DNA of 64,000 nt. Origin: Bin5 sp009843665. Its GTDB lineage: Bacteria; Chloroflexota; Anaerolineae; Caldilineales; Caldilineaceae. Under the pieces are notes generated by a model that saw only the letters and a program-made list of their open reading frames with translations, was not told the origin of the DNA and made no database searches. Position 1 is the first letter of the stretch; each line of letters opens with the position of its first letter. A program made the translations under genes and the position numbers. This document shows, in pieces, positions 31,679 through 40,672 of this stretch. The stretch is from positions 434,001-498,000 of the forward strand of contig OZ244818.1 of the NCBI GenBank assembly GCA_965220285.1, written 5' to 3'.

Positions 31679-33550
31679 TTACTCTGCCGCCTTTTTCTGC
31701 TCTCTGACTGCGATGTGCAGTTCGGCAAGTTGATCGTCTTCAACCAGGCTTGGGGCTTCAAGGAGAAGGTCTGTCCCGGTGGCGGTCTTGGGAAAGGCCA
31801 TCACCTCACGAATGCTCTGGGCATCCGCGAAGAGGGCGACTACACGTTCAATTCCCATCGCGATTCCGCCGTGCGGAGGGGCGCCGTATTGGAAGGCTTC
31901 GAGCATATGGCCGAACTGTTCGTCCACTTCGCTTTCGGTGAGGCCCAAGCGTTGGAACATTCGCATTTGCTGATCGCTGCGGTGGATGCGTATGCTGCCA
32001 CCGCCGATCTCCCAGCCGTTCAGAACGACATCATAGGCCTTGGCCTTGACGTCTGCGGGGCGCTGTTCGAGGATGCTCCAGTCTTCGTCACGGGCGCTGG
32101 TGAATGGATGGTGGATTGCGCCCCAGCGGTCTTCCTCGCTGTCGTATTCGAGCAGAGGGAAGTCAACTACCCAGCAGAAGGCAAGGAGATTGGAATCGAT
32201 CAGGTCGGAGCGGGCACCGATTTCGAGGCGCAGGTTCGCGAGTGCAGGATTGGTCACACTTTCTTCGTCTGCGACGAGGAGAATCAGGTCTCCTTTTGCG
32301 GCGCCGGAGGCTTCGATAATCCCTGCGATCTCCTCATCGCTGAGGAATTTGATAATTGGACTGCGCAGGCTGCCGGCAGGGTACGCTCCACTCTCGTCGG
32401 CTTCTCCGGTAATGCCGATCCATGCGAGCCCCTTGGCCCCATAGGGTCTTACGTATTCGATCAGGTCGTCAGTTTCTTTGCGGCTCAGTTTTGCCCCTTG
32501 GGGATATCGAACGCCTTTGACGATTCCTCCGGAGGCAACGGCGTTCTTGAACACGCCGAAGTTGCTGTTGCGGACCAGTTCGGTCACGTCGAAAAGTTGG
32601 AGCCCAAAGCGAATGTCGGGGCGGTCGATTCCATATTTGGCCATGGCCTCGTCGTAAGTCAGGACCGGGAAAGGGGTCTGCTGGACAGGTTTGTCGCTAA
32701 TTGTCGCTGACAGGCTGATGAGCATCTCTTCGATGAGAGCCATAATGTCGGCGGCTTCAACGAAGCTCATCTCCAGGTCCAACTGCGTGAACTCCGGCTG
32801 GCGGTCGGCGCGCAGGTCTTCATCTCGAAAGCAGCGCGCGATCTGAAAGTAGCGCTCAAAGCCGGCAATCATCAGCAGTTGTTTCATCTGCTGAGGAGAT
32901 TGCGGCAAGGCGTAGAAGCGGCCTGGATGGATGCGGCTGGGTACGACGAAGTCGCGGGCACCTTCGGGTGTGCTCTTGAGCAGGATGGGCGTCTCGACTT
33001 CGAGAAAGTCCCTATCGTAGAAGTAGTTGCGAATGAAGCGGACGATCTCGTGCCTCAGCCGTAGATTGTTCGCAAGTCTGGGGCGCCGCAGATCGAGATA
33101 GCGAAACTTCAACCTCACTGCCTCATCGACTTCGTCGCCCTGACTGCCACCGATCACGAAGGGGGGCGTCCGGGCCTCGCTCAGGATTTCCAGATCGGAG
33201 GCGATGACCTCGATTTCCCCAGTCTCAAGTTCCGGGTTTTCGAAGCCCTGCGGGCGCCTCTGAACTGAACCATTCACTTTGACTACAAACTCACTGCGAA
33301 CCTGGGAGGCGACTTCAAGCGCTCGCGTACCGTTTTTGCCTGAGCTGGAACCATTTGGCGGATTGGCCTCATTCGGCAGATCGAGTTCAATGTCGTCTGA
33401 AACAGTGATCTGAGTAATACCGAACCGGTCGCGCAAGTCCAGGAAAATCAGTCCGCCGTGATCGCGACGGCGGTTGACCCAACCGGAAAGAGTGACCTCT
33501 TTCCCGGCATCGCTGGCTCGCAGTTCGCCACAAGTATGGGTCTTCAGCAT
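31679..33550 (-). CDS. aspS: Aspartyl-tRNA synthetase, probably non-discriminating
   Basis: AspRS charges tRNA-Asp and, in non-discriminating forms, tRNA-Asn. The 623-residue protein has the N-terminal OB-fold, class II motif 2 (FRDEDLRADRQPEFTQLD), a bacterial GAD insertion and motif 3 (GGIAMGIERV). ATG 33550 gives the normal opening MLKTHTCGELR; the frame runs upstream to 33703 without a family match. Residue 31 is histidine in RRDHGG; in Pseudomonas AspRS His31 is tied to relaxed tRNA choice, whereas E. coli has leucine here. That predicts Asn-tRNA made by GatCAB. A short Ser/Gly/Asn insertion lies near residue 62 (NPPNGSSSGKNGT). Confidence 0.95.
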   Translation of the reverse strand: MLKTHTCGELRASDAGKEVTLSGWVNRRRDHGGLIFLDLRDRFGITQITVSDDIELDLPNEANPPNGSSSGKNGTRALEVASQVRSEFVVKVNGSVQRRPQGFENPELETGEIEVIASDLEILSEARTPPFVIGGSQGDEVDEAVRLKFRYLDLRRPRLANNLRLRHEIVRFIRNYFYDRDFLEVETPILLKSTPEGARDFVVPSRIHPGRFYALPQSPQQMKQLLMIAGFERYFQIARCFRDEDLRADRQPEFTQLDLEMSFVEAADIMALIEEMLISLSATISDKPVQQTPFPVLTYDEAMAKYGIDRPDIRFGLQLFDVTELVRNSNFGVFKNAVASGGIVKGVRYPQGAKLSRKETDDLIEYVRPYGAKGLAWIGITGEADESGAYPAGSLRSPIIKFLSDEEIAGIIEASGAAKGDLILLVADEESVTNPALANLRLEIGARSDLIDSNLLAFCWVVDFPLLEYDSEEDRWGAIHHPFTSARDEDWSILEQRPADVKAKAYDVVLNGWEIGGGSIRIHRSDQQMRMFQRLGLTESEVDEQFGHMLEAFQYGAPPHGGIAMGIERVVALFADAQSIREVMAFPKTATGTDLLLEAPSLVEDDQLAELHIAVREQKKAAE

Positions 33551-33674
33551 AGCAGTGCTCCGTAAGGTAGAAACGGTGAGACCGCGCTCAGTGTGGGCGC
33601 ACAGTGCAGACAAACAGTCAACGCCCTGCGGGGATTGCGCCGGACACGTCAATGCGCGCATCACAAGAAGCTCA

Positions 33675-33703
33675 ATTATAGATGGGACGCGGGGGCGATG
33701 CAA
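33675..33703 (-). promoter_or_regulatory. Candidate promoter for aspS
   Basis: On the minus strand a perfect TATAAT (33680-33675) follows TTGCAT (33703-33698) with a 17-bp spacer, about 125 bp upstream of the aspS ATG. The -10 is perfect, the -35 weak. Confidence 0.5.
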
Positions 33704-33748
33704 TTTTTTGACCCAGTCTGGATGACTACACTGAATCCTTGAATGGAT

Positions 33749-33777
33749 TTGACGAGGCGTTGCCTGGGCTTTATCGT
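33749..33777 (+). promoter_or_regulatory. Candidate promoter for the beta-propeller gene
   Basis: TTGACG (33749-33754) and TATCGT (33772-33777) are 17 bp apart, with the start point expected near 33784, about 64 nt before the ATG at 33848. Confidence 0.55.
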
Positions 33778-33847
33778 ATTGGATTGACGGGACAGTTGGT
33801 GGAATGCTCGCCTAAGGTTCAGGCGCATCAATTCGAGGAGCAGTTTC

Positions 33848-34528
33848 ATGCCGGTAAAAATTGCGCAGGTGGAGAAGAGGTTTGCAAGTCCGGGGCCGCA
33901 TCCCAACGGACTCCAGGCCAGCGCCGATGGGCTGTGGTGTATTGACCAGGGCAACGATCGGCTCTATCGCCAGGACTACAAGACAGGGGAAGTGATGTTC
34001 GACGTCCAGACCGACACTGTCAAGTCGAGCGGTATAACGGTTGGCGGCGGCTATGTGTGGATCGCTTCCACTTATGAGAGAAAGATTGCGCAGCTGGATG
34101 CGGAGACGGGTCGGACTGTAGCCAAGTACAGTTCACCAGGTGCCGGTGTTGTGGCGTGGCGGGAGGGTGCGGCCGACGCCCAGGAAACGGGAGCCCACGG
34201 CCTGGAGTGGCGGGATGGGAGGCTGTATGTCGCCTCACCGCCCTCCCAGAAGGTGCACATCATGGATCCCGACGGCTGGCAGGAGGTACACAGCATCCGG
34301 GTACCGGGGCTGCGGGTACACGGGATCGCATGGTCGGAAGATGGGAAGCTGTGGGCGGCGGATACATCGGCGGGCACCGTATGCCTGCTGGATCCCGAGA
34401 GTGGGCGTATCTTTGATGTGATACGCGTGGAGGCACCAGATGAAATCCACGGCATGACCATCCACGAAGGCGTGCTGTGGTTCTGCAATGCCGAGACTTG
34501 CGAAATCGGCAGGCTGCTTGTGGCATAA
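33848..34528 (+). CDS. Small beta-propeller protein (NHL/YVTN-like repeats)
   Basis: This 226-residue protein consists of about five repeated blades, recognisable from recurring W-x-D/A and GxL/V motifs: GLWCIDQGNDRLY near 28-40, YVWIASTYERKIAQLD near 69-84, GRLYVASPPSQKVHIMD near 124-140, GKLWAADTSAGTVCLLD near 166-182 and VLWFCNAETCEIGRL near 209-223. It lacks a signal peptide. Related proteins (SMP-30-like, virginiamycin B lyase-like) bind metals or small ligands, but no catalytic signature is clear. It may scaffold or sense a sugar compound. It precedes the first importer operon by 383 bp and has its own promoter. Confidence 0.7.
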   Translation: MPVKIAQVEKRFASPGPHPNGLQASADGLWCIDQGNDRLYRQDYKTGEVMFDVQTDTVKSSGITVGGGYVWIASTYERKIAQLDAETGRTVAKYSSPGAGVVAWREGAADAQETGAHGLEWRDGRLYVASPPSQKVHIMDPDGWQEVHSIRVPGLRVHGIAWSEDGKLWAADTSAGTVCLLDPESGRIFDVIRVEAPDEIHGMTIHEGVLWFCNAETCEIGRLLVA

Positions 34529-34911
34529 GTGCGTTCTGAAACGACGAATTGGGTTGCGCGAAACGGTAACCCGTCTAAACCGGCGAGGCAGAGGAAAGCG
34601 GGTCTGTCGCGCCGGGCGAAGATTCGTCAGTTGGTGGGGTGCCTGGTGCGGCAGTGGTTGGAGGCAACTGCTTGCACACTATTGACCATTTCTTAATATG
34701 GCAATAATGGTAGTGTGTAAAATTAGTAACAGGCAAGAGGACACACGGATTCTGACATTGAAAGGCGTGGGATTGCTACAAGTTATCTATGCCGACTCGC
34801 GGCCAGGCACTAGGCGCTATCGTTGACGCAATGCCCAGCTTGCACTATAATATGAACGAAAAATCCGGCGTTGGCGCAGTGGCTTAGAAGATCTGGGAAA
34901 GCGATCTCCTC
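34529..34911. other. Intergenic region upstream of importer 1
   Basis: This gap includes an AT-rich patch (34680-34730) and the near-perfect promoter at 34823-34851. No RNA or coding gene is supported. A GGCGCAGTGGCTTAG stretch at 34874 superficially resembles a tRNA 5' half but does not fold as one. Confidence 0.5.
34823..34851 (+). promoter_or_regulatory. Near-consensus sigma70-type promoter for importer 1
   Basis: TTGACG (34823-34828) and TATAAT (34846-34851) are 17 bp apart: five of six and six of six matches. The start would be near 34858, about 54 nt before the first permease gene. It is the strongest promoter seen in the window. Confidence 0.75.
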
Positions 34912-36630
34912 GTGGATAGTACGGCTTCTCAACCTGCGGCATTTCGCAACGATCTCAGGCAGCAGGTACGAGCCGCCCCTGGTTGGTTTCAGGGACGACA
35001 GGGTAGGCGAATGCGCGAGATGTTGCTCGCCTATTCGTTTCTGGCGCCCGCATTCATCATAATAGGTCTCTTCGGTCTATTTCCCCTAGCTTTCGCCGCT
35101 TATGAGAGCACCCTGCGCGGCCTGAATAAGATCGTCGGCTCATACGACGGTTTGGGCAACTACGTCAAGGCAGTTGACAACCTCATCTACATCATAAATT
35201 TTTGGCTAGCTGTCGGCTTAGTCTATTTTGCCGTGAGCATGATCGCGCGCGCTGTTCAGGAACACCGGCAAGAGCAGACGAATGCGATGCGTTGGGCGTT
35301 ACCAGCAGCTCTGACAGCGGCGGGCACAGCTCTAATTGCCCGTTTTGTGTTCATTCTTCTGCCTGAGATGCTGCTTATTCCATCTAAGCTGCGAGGGCAG
35401 AACAACACGCAAGAAGCATTTCGCAGTCTCGTTGTGGAGACTTGGTGGTTGCCAAAAGTGCAGATCGCGCTTTGGATTGGGGTCGTCTTTCTAGCGGCGG
35501 GCGCGGTTTGGGCGCTTCTCATCAATAGACAGATGCCGAAAGACGGGCGTGACCGTATCTACTTCATGCCGTTCTTCAATACCGGTATCTGCTTAATCAG
35601 CGGCGCGGCGCTGATCTGGTTTACATGGACAGAGATCAACGCGGCGTACGCCGAAGCGCTCGAAGAGGGCGTGGGATTGGAACTTTGGTCGCAAATAGTG
35701 ACCATCAGCGCTGGGTTCCTGCTCTTGCTGTTAGCCTGGCGATTGTGGGAAAGCGCGAGGGACCGTTCTTCCAATATGGGCGTGGCACTGCGGCTGGTGG
35801 GCGCGGTGGCGCTGATGGCGGGGGCCTGGGTGTTGATTGCCGAGCTTCCGAGAGTCGTGGCCGCGGGCGATGAGGACTGGTGGAACGGGTTGATGGCGAC
35901 AGTTTTCTACGTATTGGGAACAGTGCCGATCCAACTTGGCCTTGCGCTGATTCTAGCGGCACTCCTCTTTCAGAAAATTCGAGGACAGACACTCTTTCGC
36001 GTCCTCTACTTTCTGCCGTACGTGGCGCCATTTGTCGGCACGGCCGCGGTTTTCCGAATCATTTTCTCCAACAGGCCGACCGCACCGCTGAACAGCTTAC
36101 TGGACCTGTTCGGCGCGGAACCGCTGCTCTGGTTGAGTGAGCCGGCGGGGATCATCCAAATGATTACCGGAGGGAAGATTGATTTGGGGCCTATTCTGTC
36201 GGGTCCCAGCCTAGCTCTGGTCGCGATCATGATCTACGGTACATGGACGTATGTCGGTTTCGATACTGTTATCTTTTTGGCCGGGCTAGGGGCGATACCC
36301 AATGAGCTATATGAGGTAGCGGATATAGACGGCGCAGGAGGGTGGGCGCAGTTTCGGCATGTGACACTGCCGCTACTTTCGCCGACAATCTATTTCCTGT
36401 CGCTCTACGCGGTGATAGGTACATTCAAGGCCTTCAATCACATTTTCGTACTGCGGCAAGCCGCTGCGTTAGGCACGACCGACACGGCCAGTATCGTAAT
36501 TTTTCAAGCGTTCAAGCGAGACACGAGGTACGGGTACGCGTCGGCGTTAGCCATTCTGCTCTTGCTCATTATTATGGTCATAACGCTTGTCAACAACCGG
36601 ATTGCAAGCAGGAGGGTCTTCTATGGCTAA
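34912..36630 (+). CDS. Sugar ABC transporter permease (MalF-type) with a large N-terminal membrane insertion
   Basis: This inner-membrane permease subunit of a CUT1-type importer is 572 residues, while MalF-like permeases of this kind are usually 290-320. Helix 1 (about 38-62) and the GLGNYVKAVDN block (80-90) are normal, then about 225 extra residues (about 95-320) add roughly six hydrophobic segments. The standard core resumes at YVLGTVPIQLGLALILAALLF (333-353), and the EAA loop that contacts the ATPase, EVADIDGAGGWAQF, is at 468-481. GTG 34912 gives a 33-residue leader; ATG 35011 is an alternative. It overlaps the next permease by 8 bp. No ATPase gene is near. Confidence 0.88.
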   Translation: MDSTASQPAAFRNDLRQQVRAAPGWFQGRQGRRMREMLLAYSFLAPAFIIIGLFGLFPLAFAAYESTLRGLNKIVGSYDGLGNYVKAVDNLIYIINFWLAVGLVYFAVSMIARAVQEHRQEQTNAMRWALPAALTAAGTALIARFVFILLPEMLLIPSKLRGQNNTQEAFRSLVVETWWLPKVQIALWIGVVFLAAGAVWALLINRQMPKDGRDRIYFMPFFNTGICLISGAALIWFTWTEINAAYAEALEEGVGLELWSQIVTISAGFLLLLLAWRLWESARDRSSNMGVALRLVGAVALMAGAWVLIAELPRVVAAGDEDWWNGLMATVFYVLGTVPIQLGLALILAALLFQKIRGQTLFRVLYFLPYVAPFVGTAAVFRIIFSNRPTAPLNSLLDLFGAEPLLWLSEPAGIIQMITGGKIDLGPILSGPSLALVAIMIYGTWTYVGFDTVIFLAGLGAIPNELYEVADIDGAGGWAQFRHVTLPLLSPTIYFLSLYAVIGTFKAFNHIFVLRQAAALGTTDTASIVIFQAFKRDTRYGYASALAILLLLIIMVITLVNNRIASRRVFYG

Positions 36631-37516
36631 TGAAGCATTAGCCGGGCGTGCCCTTCGACCAAGCCAGACCGATCCGGCCACGCGGCGAGCTGCTCTGAAT
36701 CAGGCGATCATATACACCGTGCTGATAATAGGGGCAGCGGCCGCAATACTGCCCTTTCTCTATACGGTGAGCGTGTCGCTGATGAATCTGACCGAAGCCA
36801 CCGGAGGACGGGCACTGCCTTCCACGCCGCAGTGGACCAACTATACAGAGGCTTGGCACGACGCTCAGTTCTCGCTATATTTCATGAACAGCGTCAAGAT
36901 TACGCTGATTTCGGTCGGCGGAGCGGTTGTGTTCTGCGCGCTCGCGGCCTATGCCTTCGCGCAGATGGAATTTCCAGGCAAAAGCTTTCTGTTCACTCTG
37001 CTGCTCTCGACACTGATGCTTCCCGAAGCGATAACCTGGGTTCCGAACTTCATCACGGTTTCCTGGTTGGGTCGCATTAGTCCAATACCCTGGATCAACA
37101 ACTGGCCTTCGTTGACGATTCCATTCATGGCGAGCGCGTTCGGGATATTTCTGTTGCGCCAGTTCTTCCAGCAGATCCCTCGCGAACTTTGGGACTCTGC
37201 GCAAATTGACGGTTCCGGGCATTTTCGCTACTTGATCACGGTGGTTCTGCCGCTTTCCACTGCCGCGGTTATGACGCTGGTATTATTTGGTTTTGTGGGC
37301 GCCTGGAATGCGCTTGCCTGGCCGATTCTGGTGACGACGTCATCGGACTGGCGACCCATTTCCTACGGACTGCTTGTTTTTCTGGATGAGGCGGGGGCGC
37401 TTCTGCACTTGCAGATGGCGGGTGCAATCATCACTATGCTGCCGATCGTCGTCCTCTATTTCTTCACGCAGCGCCATTTCATCGAGGGGATTGCTACGAC
37501 CGGGCTGAAGGGTTAG
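36623..37516 (+). CDS. Sugar ABC transporter permease (MalG-type), importer 1
   Basis: This 297-residue inner-membrane subunit pairs with the preceding permease. ATG 36623 is chosen since GGAGGG lies 6 bp upstream; the 8-bp overlap with the previous gene signals coupling. Six membrane helices are evident, with YAFAQMEFPGKSFLF near 109-123 and the EAA loop PRELWDSAQIDGSGHFRYL near 186-204, then the family ending RHFIEGIATTGLKG. The loop starts with E-L-W-D rather than the common E-L-x-E-A. The binding protein gene follows 113 bp downstream, the reverse of the gene order in the other three importers. Confidence 0.9.
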   Translation: MANEALAGRALRPSQTDPATRRAALNQAIIYTVLIIGAAAAILPFLYTVSVSLMNLTEATGGRALPSTPQWTNYTEAWHDAQFSLYFMNSVKITLISVGGAVVFCALAAYAFAQMEFPGKSFLFTLLLSTLMLPEAITWVPNFITVSWLGRISPIPWINNWPSLTIPFMASAFGIFLLRQFFQQIPRELWDSAQIDGSGHFRYLITVVLPLSTAAVMTLVLFGFVGAWNALAWPILVTTSSDWRPISYGLLVFLDEAGALLHLQMAGAIITMLPIVVLYFFTQRHFIEGIATTGLKG

Positions 37517-37629
37517 CAGACGCAGTTTGACAAGGGTAAGGTTAGATTCGAGACTATGACAGTCAGTACTCGATTTTCAATTTCGTGTTATCCGTTTCGG
37601 TATTCAACCATAACAGGAGATAGGACCGT

Positions 37630-39045
37630 ATGAATACAAAACGAATGTGGATGTTGGCAACGCTTCTGGTCGCAGCTCTCGTTTTGGCGGCTTGCCCGGC
37701 GCCGGCGGCACAAGCGCCGGCGGCGATGGAAGAGGAAGCGCCTGCGGCCGAGGCGATGGACGAAGGGCCATGCGCTCCGGCGGCTGACGGCCCGCTGGCC
37801 GGGATCGATCCGCGCGGTCAGACAATCGTATGGTGGCATCAGCACCGTGGCTCTCGCGAAGAGAAGCTCGCGGTGATCGTCGAGGATTTCAACACGAACA
37901 ATGAGTGCGGCATTGTCCTCGACGCGCAGAATCAGGGCGGTTACAACGATATCCGTGACAAGGTGAATGCCAGCACGGCGTCGGGTGAGCAGCCGGCTAG
38001 TCTAATTGTTGGTTATCAGAACGACCAGGCATTTTACCAGCTGAACGGCGTCCTGGCCGACTTCGACAATTTCATCGACGATCCTACGTGGGGATTCACA
38101 GCAGAGGAACGTGATGACTTCTTCGCCAGCTTCATGGAGCAGGGCGTCCATCCGGTTTTCGATAGCCAGCGCCTTGGCTTTCCGCCAAACCGCTCGATGG
38201 AAGTGCTCTATTACAATCAGACCTGGCTGGAAGAGTTGGGATTCGACGGACCACCTTCGACGCCGGCAGAGTTTGAGGAGATGGCATGCGCCGCGGCGGA
38301 AGCGAACGGCGATGGCACCGGCGGCTACATTTTGCGAGATGATGCTTCAGCGACGGCGTCCTGGACATTCGCTCTCGGCGGCGACGTGCTGAACGAGGAC
38401 AACACCGGCTATGTCTACAATGGACAGGCCACGATTGACGCCATGACGATGCTGAAGCGCATGTTCGACAACGGCTGCGCCTATTTCTTCACCGAAGGTT
38501 ACCCGAATCCTGAGTTTGCAGCGCGGCGGGCAAGCTTCACACAGGGCTCCAGCTCCGGCCTGCCGTTCTATGCCAACGACATGGTCACTATCGCTGAAGA
38601 ACAGGGACGCGACATGGACGTGTGGGGCGTGACCGCGATTCCGCATACGACTGAGAATCCGGTGCAGAACATCTACGGCGCCGACGTCATGATTACGGCG
38701 GGCCCGCCGGAGCAGGAGCTGGCGGCGTGGCTGTTCATTAAATGGTTTACATCACCGGAGGTTCAGGCGCGGTGGGTAGAGGCCAGCAACTACTTCCCCA
38801 CTCGGGCTGGAACGGAGGCGCATCTTACCGGCTATGTGGAGGAGAACCCGCAGTATGGGGAGGCGCTGGCCCTGTTGGGTTACGGCGCGTATGAGCCGCA
38901 GCTCATCTCATACCAGGCTGTGCGCGACGCCGCGGAAACGGCCTTCAATGAGATCATGCAGGGCGCGGACATCCAAACGACGCTCGATGCGTTGACGGAG
39001 ACGGCCAATGAGCTGCAGGAAGAACTGATGGGTGAGGTAGAGTAG
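37630..39045 (+). CDS. Extracellular solute-binding lipoprotein, importer 1 (Sec-type signal)
   Basis: This 471-residue periplasmic-type binding protein captures the substrate for the permeases encoded before it. A basic start and hydrophobic core end in the lipobox LAAC with the lipidated cysteine at 22, so it is a Sec-exported lipoprotein; the other three binding proteins have Tat signals. The mature N-terminus is an Ala/Pro/Glu linker. The body fits the family-1 sugar-binding fold (IDPRGQTIVWWHQHRG near 57-72, ending ALTETANELQEELMGE). An AGGAGA-like ribosome site precedes the ATG. A perfect 10-bp terminator hairpin closes the operon. Confidence 0.9.
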   Translation: MNTKRMWMLATLLVAALVLAACPAPAAQAPAAMEEEAPAAEAMDEGPCAPAADGPLAGIDPRGQTIVWWHQHRGSREEKLAVIVEDFNTNNECGIVLDAQNQGGYNDIRDKVNASTASGEQPASLIVGYQNDQAFYQLNGVLADFDNFIDDPTWGFTAEERDDFFASFMEQGVHPVFDSQRLGFPPNRSMEVLYYNQTWLEELGFDGPPSTPAEFEEMACAAAEANGDGTGGYILRDDASATASWTFALGGDVLNEDNTGYVYNGQATIDAMTMLKRMFDNGCAYFFTEGYPNPEFAARRASFTQGSSSGLPFYANDMVTIAEEQGRDMDVWGVTAIPHTTENPVQNIYGADVMITAGPPEQELAAWLFIKWFTSPEVQARWVEASNYFPTRAGTEAHLTGYVEENPQYGEALALLGYGAYEPQLISYQAVRDAAETAFNEIMQGADIQTTLDALTETANELQEELMGEVE

Positions 39046-39102
39046 AGGGTCGTGACAGATGCTATAGCAGCATCCATGTAACCGAATTGCCAGAGTAAAT
39101 GG

Positions 39103-39136
39103 AGTGGAGGGGATGCCCCTCCACTCTTCTTCTTTC
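39103..39136. terminator. Bidirectional intrinsic terminator
   Basis: AGTGGAGGGG (39103-39112) and CCCCTCCACT (39116-39125) form a perfect 10-bp stem with an ATG loop, followed by the T-rich CTTCTTCTTT. It separates the convergent importer-1 and PIG-L genes. Confidence 0.85.
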
Positions 39137-39926
39137 AGGATTCTGACTTCTGGGCGTTCTTATCGGCAGCCTTTGGCCCGCGACGCGGCCGACCGCGGAA
39201 ATCCAATTGTTGGAATCGCTCGTAGTGTCGTTTACTGCCGTCTTCCTGTTCTTCTCCCCCCCATTCCCGCATGCGTTTCTCGGTAGCCTCGAGGTCGTCG
39301 AACTGGCTTTCATGACAGAGGATCGCCTTGATCTTCAGTTCGAGGTCATTCGTAATGTCCACTTCGACATCGGACTCTTCGGCATGGCTGATGTAGAGCT
39401 GGCTGATGTTGTGGGGAGGATAGCCCTCGTTGGTCAGGTCGGGATAGAACATCGGGTTGTCGGCCGCGGGGAAGATGGCCTCGAGGGCGATGAGTCCGGC
39501 GTTACGGTGGTCGGGATGGTTGATGTAACCGCGCCCGGAGATATAGCGGTCGGGGCTGTTGCATATGACCAGTTGCGGACGAATGCGGCGGATTTCGCGA
39601 CATACACGTTTACGTATTTCGGGCGTTGGGCGCAGGAAGCCGTCCTCCTCGTCCATAAACAGGACATTCTTGACCCCGCATAGGGCGGCCGCCTTGCGCT
39701 GCTCCTCTTTGCGCATGAGGATCAGCTGCCGGCGGGTGACGAGGGGATTATGGTTGCCCTTGTCTCCGTTGGTCAAAATCATGTATGTGACTTCGATTCC
39801 CTGGCGCGCCATCTGTATCGCGGATCCTGCGCAGGAGAAGTCGGGGTCATCCGGGTGCGCCATAATAATGAGAACACGTTCCACCTCAGACCAGTCCGGT
39901 GGTTTCATTTCGCGGGATTCGGACAT
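39135..39926 (-). CDS. PIG-L family deacetylase
   Basis: This zinc-dependent N-acetylglucosaminyl deacetylase family protein (LmbE/PIG-L) has about 263 residues. The zinc-binding motif AHPDDPDFSCAG begins at 23, and the second ligand region INHPDHRNAG is near 131-140. ATG 39926 is chosen as GGAGA lies 8 bp upstream; the open frame extends to 40073 with an unlikely cysteine/arginine-rich sequence. The last 40 residues are basic and hydrophilic (GRPRRGPKAADKNAQ). Substrates in this family range from GlcNAc-inositol to glycan and bacillithiol precursors. The neighbours do not decide which. Confidence 0.88.
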   Translation of the reverse strand: MSESREMKPPDWSEVERVLIIMAHPDDPDFSCAGSAIQMARQGIEVTYMILTNGDKGNHNPLVTRRQLILMRKEEQRKAAALCGVKNVLFMDEEDGFLRPTPEIRKRVCREIRRIRPQLVICNSPDRYISGRGYINHPDHRNAGLIALEAIFPAADNPMFYPDLTNEGYPPHNISQLYISHAEESDVEVDITNDLELKIKAILCHESQFDDLEATEKRMREWGGEEQEDGSKRHYERFQQLDFRGRPRRGPKAADKNAQKSES

Positions 39927-40121
39927 TGGTTTTGTCTCCTGGAACAACGAAAGCAGCAACGAACACAAAAGCCCCTGCCGGCGCAGGGGCGAGGTTAAAC
40001 ATCGAACGAAGTTGCTTTGAATCGAATCGTGCCGCCATCTACAAAGGAAATGCGAGGAAGTCGCCCGCCTCATCTCATTGGACGAGAGAAGGGCGGGCCC
40101 GCGCCGAACTCGTACTTCAGA

Positions 40122-40397
40122 TCAGACCATGTCGAGTGCTTCGTATCCCGGTCCTTCTTCGAAGTACATGGCGTTCAGTTCGGTGGTATAGGCGTACTCC
40201 TCCGGCAAATCTTCTTCGGGCAAGATAGCATCGGTGGGACATTCAGGTACGCACGCACCGCAGTCGATACAGGTTTCCGGATCAATATAGTACCAGGGCC
40301 ATTCCTCTTCGGGCATGCCTGGGATAATGCATTCCACGGGGCAAACCTCTACGCAGGCACCGTCCCGTATGCACAGATCAAAGATCACGTGGGTCAT
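40122..40397 (-). CDS. Ferredoxin of the FdxA type (eight cysteines, probable 7Fe)
   Basis: This is a 91-residue soluble electron carrier. Cysteines are C9, C15, C19, C23, C43, C46, C49 and C53. The second group, CIDCGACVPECP, is a normal [4Fe-4S] motif; the first, CIRDGACVEVCPVEC, lacks the second cysteine of CxxC and resembles FdxA of Mycobacterium and Azotobacter FdI, which carry [3Fe-4S] plus [4Fe-4S]. The acidic C-terminal tail is also FdxA-like. It stands alone between a PIG-L gene and a hydroxyacid dehydrogenase gene, with 195 and 275 bp gaps. The redox partner is unknown. Confidence 0.87.
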   Translation of the reverse strand: MTHVIFDLCIRDGACVEVCPVECIIPGMPEEEWPWYYIDPETCIDCGACVPECPTDAILPEEDLPEEYAYTTELNAMYFEEGPGYEALDMV

Positions 40398-40672
40398 GGA
40401 TTGACTCCTCCATCAAGCTAAGTAAAGCTGAATTTGAATCGATAGCGCCTAAGAGCACAATGGCCCACGATTCAAATGCACCATACAACAGGTCTCATAG
40501 CCAGTGCAAATCCTTTTGTCGTCAGTTGAACTATAGGCTGAATGTAACCAGTTCAGCAGAAAAGTCCAGCGGAAAGGGTCTTCATTTCAGATCATTTTCG
40601 GTGCCATGAGGCGCAAACAGGCCCTCTTGGCTCAACCGCCGTCGTCGTGCAGGTGTGAGCAGGCAGATCAGG

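Noticed and set aside
31661..32710. 349-codon plus-strand frame within aspS
   Set aside because: Antisense to class II synthetase motifs; no own signature.
34868..34895. tRNA-like GGCGCAGTGGCTTAG stretch
   Set aside because: It lacks a matching T-arm, anticodon stem and acceptor pairing; it overlaps the leader of the permease gene.
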